A stretch of 64,000 nucleotides of DNA from Desulfobacula toluolica Tol2 (GTDB lineage Bacteria > Desulfobacterota > Desulfobacteria > Desulfobacterales > Desulfobacteraceae), in assembly GCF_000307105.1 (NCBI RefSeq), contig NC_018645.1, positions 1,562,578 to 1,626,577 of the forward strand, in the 5' to 3' direction. The translations under genes and the position numbers were made by a program. The notes beneath the pieces were generated by a model that had not been told where the DNA came from, did no database searches, and saw only the letters and a program-made list of their open reading frames with translations. Of the stretch, positions 52,400-60,951 are shown piece after piece (within the stretch, counting starts at the first letter, position 1; each line of letters begins with the position of its first letter).

Positions 52400-53339
52400 G
52401 CTTATGACAGGTATTTTGATTGTTTTATTGATCATCTGCCTGGGTTTGCCTTCCCTTGTTTGGAGTGCAGGGTTTCAGGAACAAAAATTATTTGACGGGA
52501 ATTTTTACTCAATAAAAGAGTTGATTAAAAAAATTGAGACTCACAATAAAGAACTTAAAGTTATTGATCATCAGATAAAAATCGTTGAAAAAGATATCGA
52601 CTGGTTGGTGTTGAAAATAAATCAAATCCAGGATTCAGGACGAACCGTATCTTCAAAACTCAAAGACGCAATTACAATAAAAGAAAAAAAAATGGATGTA
52701 TTGCATAAAAACAAAAACAGGATAGAATCCCTTGTTAGGTATTATTCTGCAGCAGTTTCCAAAAATAATAAGCAGAGCCTGGTTGAGAATATTTTGAAAA
52801 AAAACGGTTCTGAAAATTCTCTTCCTGAAAAATCGGATATTCCGAACCCCCCGGCCCTGATTGAGCATAAAAGTGTGGCTGATGTACAAGATAATGATAG
52901 CCGGATCAGCAAATCAGATCTTCAGGCAGCCATAAATAAATCGGATTTGGGTGATTGGGTGGAAATAGTCGGAACAGGTACATGTCTTCAAATGAAAACC
53001 ATACTGCCTATTCTGTTTTCAAGCGGCAGTGCCGATGTTGCAGGCGAATACAAATCTTTTTTAAAAAAACTGGCAACCTTTTTAAAACCTTATGATGTTA
53101 AAATCCTTGTAAACGGATATGCAGATACGGTTCCCATTAAAAACAAAACATATCCGTCCAATTTTGAACTGGGTGCAAAAAGAGCTGCAAATATTGTTCA
53201 TCTGCTTATAAATTCGGGCCTTAAGCCGTCCATATTTAAAATAGCATCACCAGGAAAATATCGTTTTTCAGCAAAAGGAATGTCAAAACAGAAAACCTTT
53301 GAAAGACGTGCTGAGGTGACGGTTGTTTTTTCAGGGTGA
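52374..53339 (+). CDS. OmpA-domain protein with coiled coil
   Basis: A 321-residue envelope protein. One N-terminal membrane or signal segment (TGILIVLLIICLGLPSLVWSA) is followed by a coiled coil (about 45-130), a linker, and a C-terminal OmpA/MotB-like peptidoglycan-binding domain (about 205-321: ILFSSGSADVAGEY, VNGYADTVPIKNKTYPSNFELGAKRA, ERRAEVTVVF). The VNGYADTxPI and FELGAKRA motifs are MotB-like, but the ion-path Asp of MotB is absent. The start ATG 52374 has TTGGAGG seven bases ahead and lies within the LPP20 gene. Confidence 0.85.
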   Translation: MGYRLIHHKLMTGILIVLLIICLGLPSLVWSAGFQEQKLFDGNFYSIKELIKKIETHNKELKVIDHQIKIVEKDIDWLVLKINQIQDSGRTVSSKLKDAITIKEKKMDVLHKNKNRIESLVRYYSAAVSKNNKQSLVENILKKNGSENSLPEKSDIPNPPALIEHKSVADVQDNDSRISKSDLQAAINKSDLGDWVEIVGTGTCLQMKTILPILFSSGSADVAGEYKSFLKKLATFLKPYDVKILVNGYADTVPIKNKTYPSNFELGAKRAANIVHLLINSGLKPSIFKIASPGKYRFSAKGMSKQKTFERRAEVTVVFSG

Positions 53340-53416
53340 TTGCCTTGTTTTGGGTGCTTAGTCGCGATAATCTTAAATCCCCCCCCCAACATAATTCATC
53401 ACCCAATACCCAAAAA

Positions 53417-54547
53417 CTAATCAATCTGTTGCCTGAGTGTCTTGCAAAACCATTTACCGTTTTTATCTTTTTGTCTTTTAACGACACTTTTTAAAACAAG
53501 AGATTTTCCTTTTAGAATGGCATGTGATTCTATGGAAAAAATATCACTTGAATATGTGACTATTTTTGCTATTTGTTCTGTTTCTTTTTGGGTTAACCCT
53601 GCAACACCCGCATACCAGTTCTTAACAGACAGGTCATTGGCATACCCGCTTTTATCGTCCGGTTTCATGCAACGGTATTCACTGATATTTTTGGCAAGAT
53701 CCTTTTTGCCAAACGGAAGAATTGCCGCAATAACCTGGATAGGGGCGGTATTAATGTTTATTTTTCCTGAAAATTGATAATGTTTATTTTTGTCGTTCTT
53801 GTTTTTTTCAGCACCAAAAACAGTGAACAGGTCATTTAATTGCAAATCTTTTTGATCAAAAAACAGAGAGTTAAGATTGTCTGATTCTGAAAGTAAAGTG
53901 TTTGATACTCCTTTAACAAAAAACATTTCATTTAAATCAAAAAATTCCCTGTTGGCACATTTATAAGGGGGGGTAAGGGACTCATAAAAGGAGGATTCCG
54001 CACCTGAGATTCCCGTGATCATCTCTCCATCTTTGCTGTCCAACCAGTCAATGAGACAATTTGTGATTTGTCTGGGATCTCTTTTGTCTTCAGACTTGTC
54101 ATTGCTGATAAAAAAGGACAGAAGATTTTCACAGATCTGCTTTTGATCCTGATTGACTTCATGTCCGGGATAGGTATCGATCAAAGCATTGATCTGAAGT
54201 TTACCCATTTCATCATTGATTTTTAATTTGATATCACCCTCATCAAATGCAAGAGAGTGTATTATTTTGTCCAGGATCTCAGTGTCTGCCCATTCTTCCT
54301 GGACTGAGTCAATACGATTATGAGTCGTATCTTTTACAAGAACGGCCTTTGCCACATTGATGCCGGATTCGGCCATTTCCATCAAATAATAGTCGTCTTT
54401 GCCAGTTTGTGCTGCCATGCTTCCGATTTTTACCCGACGGTTCAGTTCAAGGGAGATTGTAAGAAGAATGGCAATAATGGACAGTGTTATCAGCAGTGCC
54501 ACGCCATTCTCATTTTTTAATATTTTTACAAGGGTTTTACGATTCAT
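53417..54547 (-). CDS. gspK: Type II secretion minor pseudopilin GspK
   Basis: A 376-residue large minor pseudopilin that caps the pseudopilus tip. The leader MNRKTLVKILKNENG precedes the hydrophobic helix VALLITLSIIAILLTISLEL, lacking the usual Phe at +1 (VAL instead), typical of GspK. A SAM-like domain follows (IQVIAAILPFGKKDLAKNI). Final gene of gspGHIJK; the start overlaps the gspJ end by 11 bases. Confidence 0.9.
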   Translation of the reverse strand: MNRKTLVKILKNENGVALLITLSIIAILLTISLELNRRVKIGSMAAQTGKDDYYLMEMAESGINVAKAVLVKDTTHNRIDSVQEEWADTEILDKIIHSLAFDEGDIKLKINDEMGKLQINALIDTYPGHEVNQDQKQICENLLSFFISNDKSEDKRDPRQITNCLIDWLDSKDGEMITGISGAESSFYESLTPPYKCANREFFDLNEMFFVKGVSNTLLSESDNLNSLFFDQKDLQLNDLFTVFGAEKNKNDKNKHYQFSGKININTAPIQVIAAILPFGKKDLAKNISEYRCMKPDDKSGYANDLSVKNWYAGVAGLTQKETEQIAKIVTYSSDIFSIESHAILKGKSLVLKSVVKRQKDKNGKWFCKTLRQQID

Positions 54548-55274
54548 TTTTTTCCCTTATTGACGGCAATACAAGTGTGGTGGAAAAACTATTTGATCGT
54601 TTGCCTGATTTTTTTCCAGATTTTCCAGGGTCTTGAATCACAAGTTTGATGCTTACGGCATAAGGGGTGGCATAATCAAAATCAGAGGAATCAGAATCCC
54701 ATTCTTCATGGGATTTGCCGTCCTGATCTATAAAAATAAACTCAAATGCCTTTACCCTTTCACATAACAGCGGATCATTTTTAGTTTTATCTTCCCGGGT
54801 CTCATCAAAAAAAACAGATCCAATATCAGAGCGTTTCAGAACAATGGTTCCATTTTCCAAAGGTTCCACATAATAGTTGATAATTCCAATCCTGCTTTGC
54901 TGATCCCGGTTAAAAGCAATATGTTCAAATGATGCAAACTTCAGTTGAGTATAAGAATTTCCATCAAGAAAAAAGGTTTTTGATACAAACCTGAATCGGT
55001 CCGGATGATCAGATCCTTCCATGTCCGGGGGTCTGTAAATAGGATATTGGGTCAGGCAAAGGGACATGAGGTCTTTTTTGATTCTGTCCATGGCAACCTG
55101 GGCCATTTCATAATCATCCAGACCTGTGTTAATGGGATCAATATGGGATATGATGATATTAAATGAGGCAAACAGAGTTGAAACGGCTATGCTGAATATG
55201 GTGACTGCCACCAGGATCTCAACCAGGGTAAAGCCCTTATATCGGTTTGATCTTGTTTTTTTTGATTTTCTCAT
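54537..55274 (-). CDS. gspJ: Type II secretion minor pseudopilin GspJ
   Basis: A 245-residue minor pseudopilin. The cleavage site is in NRYKGFTLVEILVAVTIFSIAVSTLF, split as leader and hydrophobic helix, with Gly at -1, Phe at +1 and Glu at +5. The body is beta-rich (RFRFVSKTFFLDGNSYTQL, IINYYVEPLENGTIVLKRS). Overlaps gspI by 4 bases and gspK by 11. Confidence 0.9.
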   Translation of the reverse strand: MRKSKKTRSNRYKGFTLVEILVAVTIFSIAVSTLFASFNIIISHIDPINTGLDDYEMAQVAMDRIKKDLMSLCLTQYPIYRPPDMEGSDHPDRFRFVSKTFFLDGNSYTQLKFASFEHIAFNRDQQSRIGIINYYVEPLENGTIVLKRSDIGSVFFDETREDKTKNDPLLCERVKAFEFIFIDQDGKSHEEWDSDSSDFDYATPYAVSIKLVIQDPGKSGKKSGKRSNSFSTTLVLPSIREKNES

Positions 55275-55783
55275 TGGGATATTAATCTTAAGGACTTGAC
55301 AGTGTAATGATATTCACCATTCTTATAAAGAATCGTACAGACAATTTCAACAAGCAATCTGTAATTGTCATCCTGATTCCCGGAATACAGGTTTTCAAAA
55401 TCAAGTTCTTCATGGTTTATGTCAAAGGTGAAACCCGGGAAATCCTTCAGGGAATCGCTTACGGCCAGGGGGGCAGTATCAGTTGCCGTTGAGATTTCCC
55501 ATTCCGCGATGATTCTTTGTGCAAGAAGCGGTGCTTTTGCATAAAAGTTTGATCCAATATTCATGGCTACGGTCTGGGTGTGAAGTTTTATTACACTTGT
55601 AAATGCAATGGCGATAATGGAAACAGCCACCATGATTTCAAGAAGGGTGAATCCTTTTTGATTTGTTTTTATATGAAAGTTATCAAAAATCCGAACAGCA
55701 ATTTTTCTGTTTTTTTGTGGGCAAACCAAGGAGAAATACCCGGTCTGTTCGTTGCAGTTAGTCAAATTGAATATATCCTTCAT
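55271..55783 (-). CDS. gspI: Type II secretion minor pseudopilin GspI with repeat-derived long leader
   Basis: A minor pseudopilin. QKGFTLLEIMVAVSIIAIAF gives the peptidase site, with Gly at -1 and Phe at +1. Leaders in this family are normally under 15 residues, but the only ATG in frame (55783) gives about 44 residues before the site. Most of those residues are encoded by dispersed-repeat copy B, which begins at the gspH stop. Between the repeat and GFTLL there is no ATG, GTG or TTG (an ATA stands where a start would fit). Initiation might use TTG within the repeat (VCPQKN region). The long leader may or may not be functional. Confidence 0.85.
   Translation of the reverse strand: MKDIFNLTNCNEQTGYFSLVCPQKNRKIAVRIFDNFHIKTNQKGFTLLEIMVAVSIIAIAFTSVIKLHTQTVAMNIGSNFYAKAPLLAQRIIAEWEISTATDTAPLAVSDSLKDFPGFTFDINHEELDFENLYSGNQDDNYRLLVEIVCTILYKNGEYHYTVKSLRLISQ
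55667..55760 (+). repeat. Dispersed two-hairpin repeat, copy B (gspH-gspI junction)
   Basis: A 94-base copy running from TTTTATATGAAAGT to GCAGTTA. Its last three bases are the complement of the gspH TAA stop. It is transcribed within gspHI and translated in the gspI frame. Confidence 0.8.
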
Positions 55784-56264
55784 AAATGTTGACTTTGTGA
55801 AGAAAAGGTTGGATTAAACAGGAAAAAGTGTTTCCGTCATTGTCTGAAAGATGGATGATCGCATGATCCGAATATCCTTTTTTGTAAAATTTAACACATA
55901 AGTCATTATCAGTTGTCTGTCCTGGAATGTTGAAGTCGATTCCGTCAAGACGGACATCTTCGGGCAGTAAAAATTCACAAATGGTTTCTTTGTCTGACAC
56001 GTCCGGATCAGGTTGGGTTTCTTTGATGCTTATGGTGTTTGTGTCCGGGCTTATGCACATAAAGAGATCTTTGTCCTGATGCCGGGATTCTGTTTTCAAT
56101 TTGTTGACATTAAAAATAATCCAGTTCAAGGTGGTCTCAGTATCACTTCTGAAAATTTTCCCGCTGAATTCAGGAACAGCAAATGTCATCATGATACTGA
56201 TGATAAAGAGAACCACAATCAGTTCCATGAGTGTGAAACCGGAATGGGGTGATATTCTATTCAA
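55758..56264 (-). CDS. gspH: Type II secretion minor pseudopilin GspH
   Basis: A minor pseudopilin of about 168 residues. The cleavage site is in SGFTLMELIVVLFIISIMMTFAVPE, Gly at -1 and Phe at +1, Glu at +5. I prefer a TTG start at 56264 overlapping the gspG stop (TTGAATAG), giving a nine-residue leader MNRISPHSG of normal size; the frame is open to 56339. Downstream the stop codon falls at the edge of repeat copy B. Confidence 0.85.
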   Translation of the reverse strand: MNRISPHSGFTLMELIVVLFIISIMMTFAVPEFSGKIFRSDTETTLNWIIFNVNKLKTESRHQDKDLFMCISPDTNTISIKETQPDPDVSDKETICEFLLPEDVRLDGIDFNIPGQTTDNDLCVKFYKKGYSDHAIIHLSDNDGNTFSCLIQPFLHKVNIYEGYIQFD

Positions 56265-56703
56265 TTTCCCAGCTTTTAATATCCTTGTTCTTATCTTCTC
56301 CGCCCGGCACGCCATCCGCCCCATAGGAGATGATATCATATTCTCCGTGAATTCCAGGACTCAGGTATATAAACTGCCTTTTCCAGGGATCTTTTGGCAG
56401 AGTTGATTTTTCAAGATACCCGCCCTTTTTCCAGTTACCCGTACCTTCTTCTTTGTCCGGCGGCTCAATCAGGGCTTTAAGCCCCTGCTCGGTTGTGGGA
56501 TAGTCTCCATTGTCCAGTTTGTAAAGCTGCAACGCCGTAGTAAGGGCTGCAATATCAACCTGTGCTTTTACCTGCTTTGCGTCGTCGGTTCTTCCCATCA
56601 GCTTGGGCATGATCATTCCGGCAAGAATGCCAAGGATGACAATGACAACCATTAATTCGATCAAAGAAAAACCCCTGATATTGGTCACTGTTTTTTTAAC
56701 CAT
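56257..56703 (-). CDS. gspG: Type II secretion major pseudopilin GspG
   Basis: A 148-residue major pseudopilin that polymerises into the piston-like pseudopilus. Site IRGFSLIELMVVIVILGILAG, then TDDAKQVKAQVDIAALTTALQLYKLDNGDYPTTEQGLKALIEPP and the calcium-binding C-terminal loop (DIISYGADGVPGGEDKNKDI) are textbook features. The start is ATG 56703, with GAGG nearby; upstream in-frame codons to 56760 lie in repeat copy C. First gene of the minus-strand gspGHIJK operon. Confidence 0.95.
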   Translation of the reverse strand: MVKKTVTNIRGFSLIELMVVIVILGILAGMIMPKLMGRTDDAKQVKAQVDIAALTTALQLYKLDNGDYPTTEQGLKALIEPPDKEEGTGNWKKGGYLEKSTLPKDPWKRQFIYLSPGIHGEYDIISYGADGVPGGEDKNKDIKSWEIE

Positions 56704-56740
56704 TTTTTTGTCCTCTATCGAGCCATTTTGTTTCTTTAAA

Positions 56741-56834
56741 TAACTGCCACGGGCAGACATGCTATTTCACCTTGGTTTGCCCACAACAAAACAGGAAAGT
56801 CATGGTCTGGATTTTTCAAGACTTTCATATAAAA
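56741..56834 (-). repeat. Dispersed two-hairpin repeat, copy C (upstream of gspG)
   Basis: A 94-base copy in minus orientation with complete ends (TTTTATATGAAAGTC and GCAGTTA) and both arm pairs. Its second stem, GGGCAAAC with GTCTGCCC, has only one mismatch. It occupies the leader of the gspGHIJK transcript. From 56835 to 56980 lies the remaining promoter space towards gspL. Confidence 0.85.
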
Positions 56835-56980
56835 TTATTTTATCGCTGGAAATCAAACCTTTCAAGTTTATTTCACAGCTTGTATCAGATAATTGAATTA
56901 TTGAATAGGGTTGCATAAAACTAAGTTAGAGGATATAAAATCAGCTTAAACTTCCTATTTGCCTTTTTGTGGAAAAAAAT

Positions 56981-58471
56981 ATGAGCAGCAGAGTGTTGAC
57001 AATTGATATTCAACAGAATCAGATTGTATCTGTTCTATTAAGCCATGGCCTTAAGGGGATTCGTGTCGTTGAGGCAGCCTGCATCACAATTGCTCAAAAC
57101 ACAAATGGTCAAAACACAAATGGTCAAAACACAAACGGAGCGCCCCCTTTTCAGGCGGTTAAGGACGCACTTAATCAAATCCTTATAAAAATGAATACCC
57201 GGTATGACAGATGTATTATAAGCATTCCAGGTATTTGTTTTTTTTTCAGAACAATCGACCTGCCATTTAAAAACAGAAAAAAAAACAGCCGGATTTTTTC
57301 TTTTGAGCTGGAGCGCTATCTGCCATGGCCGGTTGAAGAGATTGAAGCTGATTTTTGTATGCTTCATAAAAATTTTAATAGCTCTATGGACACTAATATG
57401 GCAGGGGTTGCAGGCATACAAAATAGTTGTCTGGAACCGTTCAAAAACCTTTTTGACCAGTGTGGTGTTCATCCTGATGTGATAACGGTCGGAAGCGGTT
57501 ATGCAGCCGCCTTTGTATATGCCGGAACGGCAGACCTACCTGACTTTTATTGTTTTATTCATGCAGAACCCCTTATGGCATCCATCCATTTAGTGCGGTT
57601 TGGTGAAATCGCTTTTAGCAGAGCTTTTTTATTGGATTCCGGTCACCCGGTTGGGTCCGTAAAAACAAATCTTATCCATACATTTTTGTCCTTTAACGAA
57701 TCAATCGGCAATCAGCTTGAACTCAAAGATATTATTATATCGGGAACCGCTTCTTTTCTAAAAGAGCTTTGTGGTGATATTGAAAAAGAAATGGCTGTAC
57801 CGGTTCATGAATTTGATCTTTTCAAGCTTGAAAAGCTATCTTTTGTATCAGGACAATTTTCTGACTCTCATACCAATTTTTATCAAAATGCAATTGCCAT
57901 GGGTATCAACGAAATAAAAGGTGCTGAAATATTTAATTTCAGCCGCCAGGTTTCGAATTTTACATTGTTTTACCAGGAAAACAAATTTAATATAACAGCG
58001 GTTGCTGTTTTGTCTGTCTTTCTTTTTCTGGCATGGACGATTAATCCTATTATACAGATTAACCGGATGCAAAACAGTATAGAGCAGCTTGACAAAAAGG
58101 TCATTGGAGTTTTTAAATCGTGTTTTCCGGATGTAAAAACAATTGTTGATCCGGTCCATCAAATGCAGGTTAAAGTTTCTGCCTTACAGGAAAATAAAAA
58201 TACCAATTTTTTGGGTGAGCATCTACTTTGCATTGATGTGTTAAACGAGATAAGCAAATCTTTACCGCCTTCTTTAGATATCGTTTTTTCACGACTTGTC
58301 AGAACAGAAGATCAGTTGCTTGTAAGCGGAAGTGCAGATCAATTCAATACCATTGATAACATGAAAAATAAATTTGAAAATATTGCGTTGTTTAGAGGGG
58401 TTGATATACAGTCGGCCTCAATGGACAAAACAGACAAACGTGTGAAGTTTAATCTGAAGATTGCATTCTGA
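56981..58471 (+). CDS. gspL: Type II secretion cytoplasmic-membrane protein GspL (PilM/PilN-like)
   Basis: A 496-residue protein. The N-terminal actin-like PilM-type domain (RVLTIDIQQNQIVSVLL..., and later SGTASFLKEL) is followed by a membrane span (about 338-358: AVAVLSVFLFLAWTINPI) and a small periplasmic ferredoxin-fold domain. It recruits GspE to the membrane. A QNTNG tripled insert lies at about 39-53. A GTG at 56969 is also in frame; ATG 56981 is preferred. First gene of the plus-strand gspL-M-N-C-D-E operon. Confidence 0.85.
   Translation: MSSRVLTIDIQQNQIVSVLLSHGLKGIRVVEAACITIAQNTNGQNTNGQNTNGAPPFQAVKDALNQILIKMNTRYDRCIISIPGICFFFRTIDLPFKNRKKNSRIFSFELERYLPWPVEEIEADFCMLHKNFNSSMDTNMAGVAGIQNSCLEPFKNLFDQCGVHPDVITVGSGYAAAFVYAGTADLPDFYCFIHAEPLMASIHLVRFGEIAFSRAFLLDSGHPVGSVKTNLIHTFLSFNESIGNQLELKDIIISGTASFLKELCGDIEKEMAVPVHEFDLFKLEKLSFVSGQFSDSHTNFYQNAIAMGINEIKGAEIFNFSRQVSNFTLFYQENKFNITAVAVLSVFLFLAWTINPIIQINRMQNSIEQLDKKVIGVFKSCFPDVKTIVDPVHQMQVKVSALQENKNTNFLGEHLLCIDVLNEISKSLPPSLDIVFSRLVRTEDQLLVSGSADQFNTIDNMKNKFENIALFRGVDIQSASMDKTDKRVKFNLKIAF
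57095..57139 (+). repeat. Three-unit 15-bp tandem repeat inside gspL
   Basis: CAAAACACAAATGGT is present twice exactly and once with two changes. It encodes QNTNG three times in a surface loop of the actin-like domain. In-frame by size. Confidence 0.85.
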
Positions 58472-58498
58472 ATTTAAATTTTAGGAGAAAAGTATACT

Positions 58499-59026
58499 TT
58501 GGCTTTAAGAATGAACCGGCGGGAAAGGTATTCTGTTTTTTTTGCTTGTATTCTAATACTTGCCGTCATCGTGTATCAGTTTGGAATAGCCCCGTTTACA
58601 GAAAAAAAAAAGCTTTTTGAGCGGCAGTTGGCATCCAAAAAGACAGCGCTTGTGCAAATTAACCGCTTAAAGTCGGAATATGAGAGCCTCTTAAATAAGA
58701 ATAACAATTTAAAAAAAATAAATTCCCAGAGAGAGAAAGCATTTACATTGTTTGCATTTCTTGAAAAGCTTGCCGTTAAAGCAGGCCTTGATGGGAATAT
58801 TGATTATATGAAACCGTCGTCCTCTTTGGATAAGGCGTCAAAAATTGAATTATCCCTGGTTGAAATGAAGTTAAAGTCAATAAAATTATCCCAGTTAGCA
58901 GCATATTTGTATCTTGTGGAAACATCCCAAAATATTGTTTTTGTCAAACGTCTTGCCATCTCCAGGGATGGGAGAGATGAGGGCTATATCAGTGCTGTTC
59001 TTCATGTCGAGACCATAAGGAGCTGA
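58499..59026 (+). CDS. gspM: Type II secretion protein GspM
   Basis: A 175-residue bitopic protein. N-terminal membrane span (about 13-31: YSVFFACILILAVIVYQFGI) is followed by a coiled coil and a small ferredoxin-like domain (about 95-175). The start is TTG at 58499 with AGGAG before it. It pairs with GspL. Sequence similarity in this family is always weak, so the name rests on size, topology and position. Confidence 0.78.
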   Translation: MALRMNRRERYSVFFACILILAVIVYQFGIAPFTEKKKLFERQLASKKTALVQINRLKSEYESLLNKNNNLKKINSQREKAFTLFAFLEKLAVKAGLDGNIDYMKPSSSLDKASKIELSLVEMKLKSIKLSQLAAYLYLVETSQNIVFVKRLAISRDGRDEGYISAVLHVETIRS

Positions 59027-59043
59027 AAACAGAAGATTGTTGA

Positions 59044-59916
59044 ATGAAACTTAAAATTTTTGGATACTTTATATTTATTGCCGTTTGCCTCCTTTTTTCT
59101 TTATATGTCCATTTTCCGGGTAAGACTGCAGCAAAATATATTGAACAAATGTTGTCACATATACATCCCGGCGTAACTTTACGGATTGATACGCTTAATC
59201 CTTGTTTTCCCCCCGGTCTAAAGGCAGATGCTGTTCAAATTCATTATGCCGGTGTCCCCATCGCAACTCTTGACAACTCCAGATTGTTTTTTGATTTAAC
59301 CACATTTTGGGGCAATCCTGTGACAGGCACATTTAAGGCACATGTTTTAGATGGTGCCCTGTCAGGTTTTATGCGTCTGTCAAAGGAAACAACAGGAGAT
59401 GCCGGTATTGAAGCTGTGCTTGACAATTTGAAATTAGAAGATATACGTCTGGGTGAACTTTTGTCAGACGGTCAATTGTCAGGGATACTCAATGGAACCC
59501 TGACCGCAGTTTTTGAGCAGGGCAATATTCTTCAAAATAAAGGAGACCTGAATTTTGCAGATCTGGTCTTGCAATTCCCAGAAGCCTTGTTTTCTGTTGA
59601 AACCTATTCTTTTTCTTCCGGAAAGTTAAAATTTTCCATGTCTGAAGATCATCTTGTCAAGGTAGAAAATTGCAGTTTAACAGGTCGGCAGATAGATCTG
59701 CATTTATCGGGTATAATCAGTATGGCCAAAATATTTCAAAACAGCCGGTTGAACCTTAAGACCAAAATTGTATTGTACCCCTTGTTTTTTATGAATGCGG
59801 GAGATGAAATGCCGGTTGATGTGTCAAGAACAGATTCCGATAATGCCTTTATTCATTTGCGGATTGGCGGAACCATTCAATATCCGATAATTACCATTGA
59901 CCCGGGGATCAAATGA
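59044..59916 (+). CDS. gspN: GspN-like type II secretion protein
   Basis: A 290-residue protein with an N-terminal membrane segment (about 4-22), then a long beta-rich periplasmic part typical of GspN/AsmA-like folds (VTLRIDTLNPCFPPGLKADAVQIHYAGVPIATL and repeated LSG strands). Ends in IHLRIGGTIQYPIITIDPG. Placed between gspM and gspC as in other deltaproteobacterial loci. It overlaps gspC by 4 bases. Confidence 0.78.
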   Translation: MKLKIFGYFIFIAVCLLFSLYVHFPGKTAAKYIEQMLSHIHPGVTLRIDTLNPCFPPGLKADAVQIHYAGVPIATLDNSRLFFDLTTFWGNPVTGTFKAHVLDGALSGFMRLSKETTGDAGIEAVLDNLKLEDIRLGELLSDGQLSGILNGTLTAVFEQGNILQNKGDLNFADLVLQFPEALFSVETYSFSSGKLKFSMSEDHLVKVENCSLTGRQIDLHLSGIISMAKIFQNSRLNLKTKIVLYPLFFMNAGDEMPVDVSRTDSDNAFIHLRIGGTIQYPIITIDPGIK

Positions 59917-60800
59917 AGCAAGTTTTTACAATCATAAATTTGGTGTTAATCTTTTTTATTATTGATTTTTCCGTATCAGGCTTTTATACATATTTTTCAA
60001 CAGAATTTGAAACCAGTGATGATTTCAAAACCGTTGATGTTCAGCTTCAACCGGTTGAAAACAAAAAAAATCAGAATCAATCCTATTATAATGCCATTAC
60101 CGTGCGTGACCTTTTTAAAACAAAAAAAAATGCAATCCCTGAAAAACAAATATCCTCAAAATCTGCATCCGCTCAAAAGATCAGGCTAACCGAGCTTAAG
60201 CTTGAGCTTAAAGGTACGATCACAGGCAATGGATCAGAACTTTTTGCAGTTATTAAGAAAAAGGGTGAAAAAAAAGAAGAACTTTATAAAACTGATGACA
60301 TGATTGATCGGGCCGTTATAAAGGCGATATTCAGAAAAAGAGTTGTCTTGCTGGTAGATGGAAATGAAGAAACTCTTCTCATGGAAGAAAGCAAGCCTAA
60401 AGAAATTTTTAATAAAGGCCCTGGTGTTTTTTCAGGCGTTCCTTCCGTGGGGGAGCGTGAGAGAATTTTTGATACCGTCAAATTAAAATGGGCAGATGTA
60501 AATGGCCTGGCTAATGATTTGAAAAATATGCGAAAACATGTCAGGGTTCGGCACCACTTTTATCGAGGCAAAATGGATGGATTTAGGCTGAGCAATATTA
60601 AAAACAACTCGATTTTTTATGAAAAGCTGGGATTGAGAAATGGTGATATCGTGGCAGCAGTTAATGGGGAAGATGTCCGGTCCATAGTTGATGTTACAAA
60701 ATTTTATAATGACTTCAAGAAAATAGGTGATAATGCCGCCATGACTGTTGAAATAAAACGCAATGGAGTGAAAGGGGAAATTAGATATTCACTTGAGTAA
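59913..60800 (+). CDS. gspC: Type II secretion protein GspC (PDZ type)
   Basis: A 295-residue linker between inner platform and secretin. One membrane span (about 5-27), then a homology region (IRLTELKLELKGTITGNGSELFAVIKKKG) that contacts GspD, and a C-terminal PDZ domain (LGLRNGDIVAAVNGEDVRSI). The stop codon TAA is also the first base triplet of repeat copy D. Overlaps gspN by 4 bases. Confidence 0.88.
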   Translation: MKQVFTIINLVLIFFIIDFSVSGFYTYFSTEFETSDDFKTVDVQLQPVENKKNQNQSYYNAITVRDLFKTKKNAIPEKQISSKSASAQKIRLTELKLELKGTITGNGSELFAVIKKKGEKKEELYKTDDMIDRAVIKAIFRKRVVLLVDGNEETLLMEESKPKEIFNKGPGVFSGVPSVGERERIFDTVKLKWADVNGLANDLKNMRKHVRVRHHFYRGKMDGFRLSNIKNNSIFYEKLGLRNGDIVAAVNGEDVRSIVDVTKFYNDFKKIGDNAAMTVEIKRNGVKGEIRYSLE

Positions 60801-60937
60801 TTGCCACGGTCAGACCTGGCCATTTCATGCAACAATCCGGTCACCTTGGTTTACCCTTAATAAAACATGAAAGTCGCTGTTTGGATTGTTAAAGTTTGAA
60901 AGTCACAGTTTATATTTTTAGAGACTTTATTATAAAA
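60798..60937 (-). repeat. Dispersed two-hairpin repeat, copy D (gspC-gspD junction), enlarged
   Basis: A 140-base copy whose right end TAATTGCC coincides with the gspC stop and whose left end reaches within 15 bases of the gspD start. About 45 extra bases come from an internal repetition of the GACTTTCA segment and an extra stretch near GTGACCGG. It separates the gspC and gspD coding regions. Confidence 0.78.
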
Positions 60938-60951
60938 AGGTATGTTGAATT

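Noticed and set aside
53379-53387. Nine-C homopolymer as a phase-variation tract
   Set aside because: It lies between the convergent ends of the OmpA-domain gene and gspK, outside any coding region or promoter, so slippage would switch nothing obvious.
56704-56760. Extended GspG start at 56760
   Set aside because: The extra codons begin inside repeat copy C and ATG 56703 has its own ribosome site and gives a normal leader.
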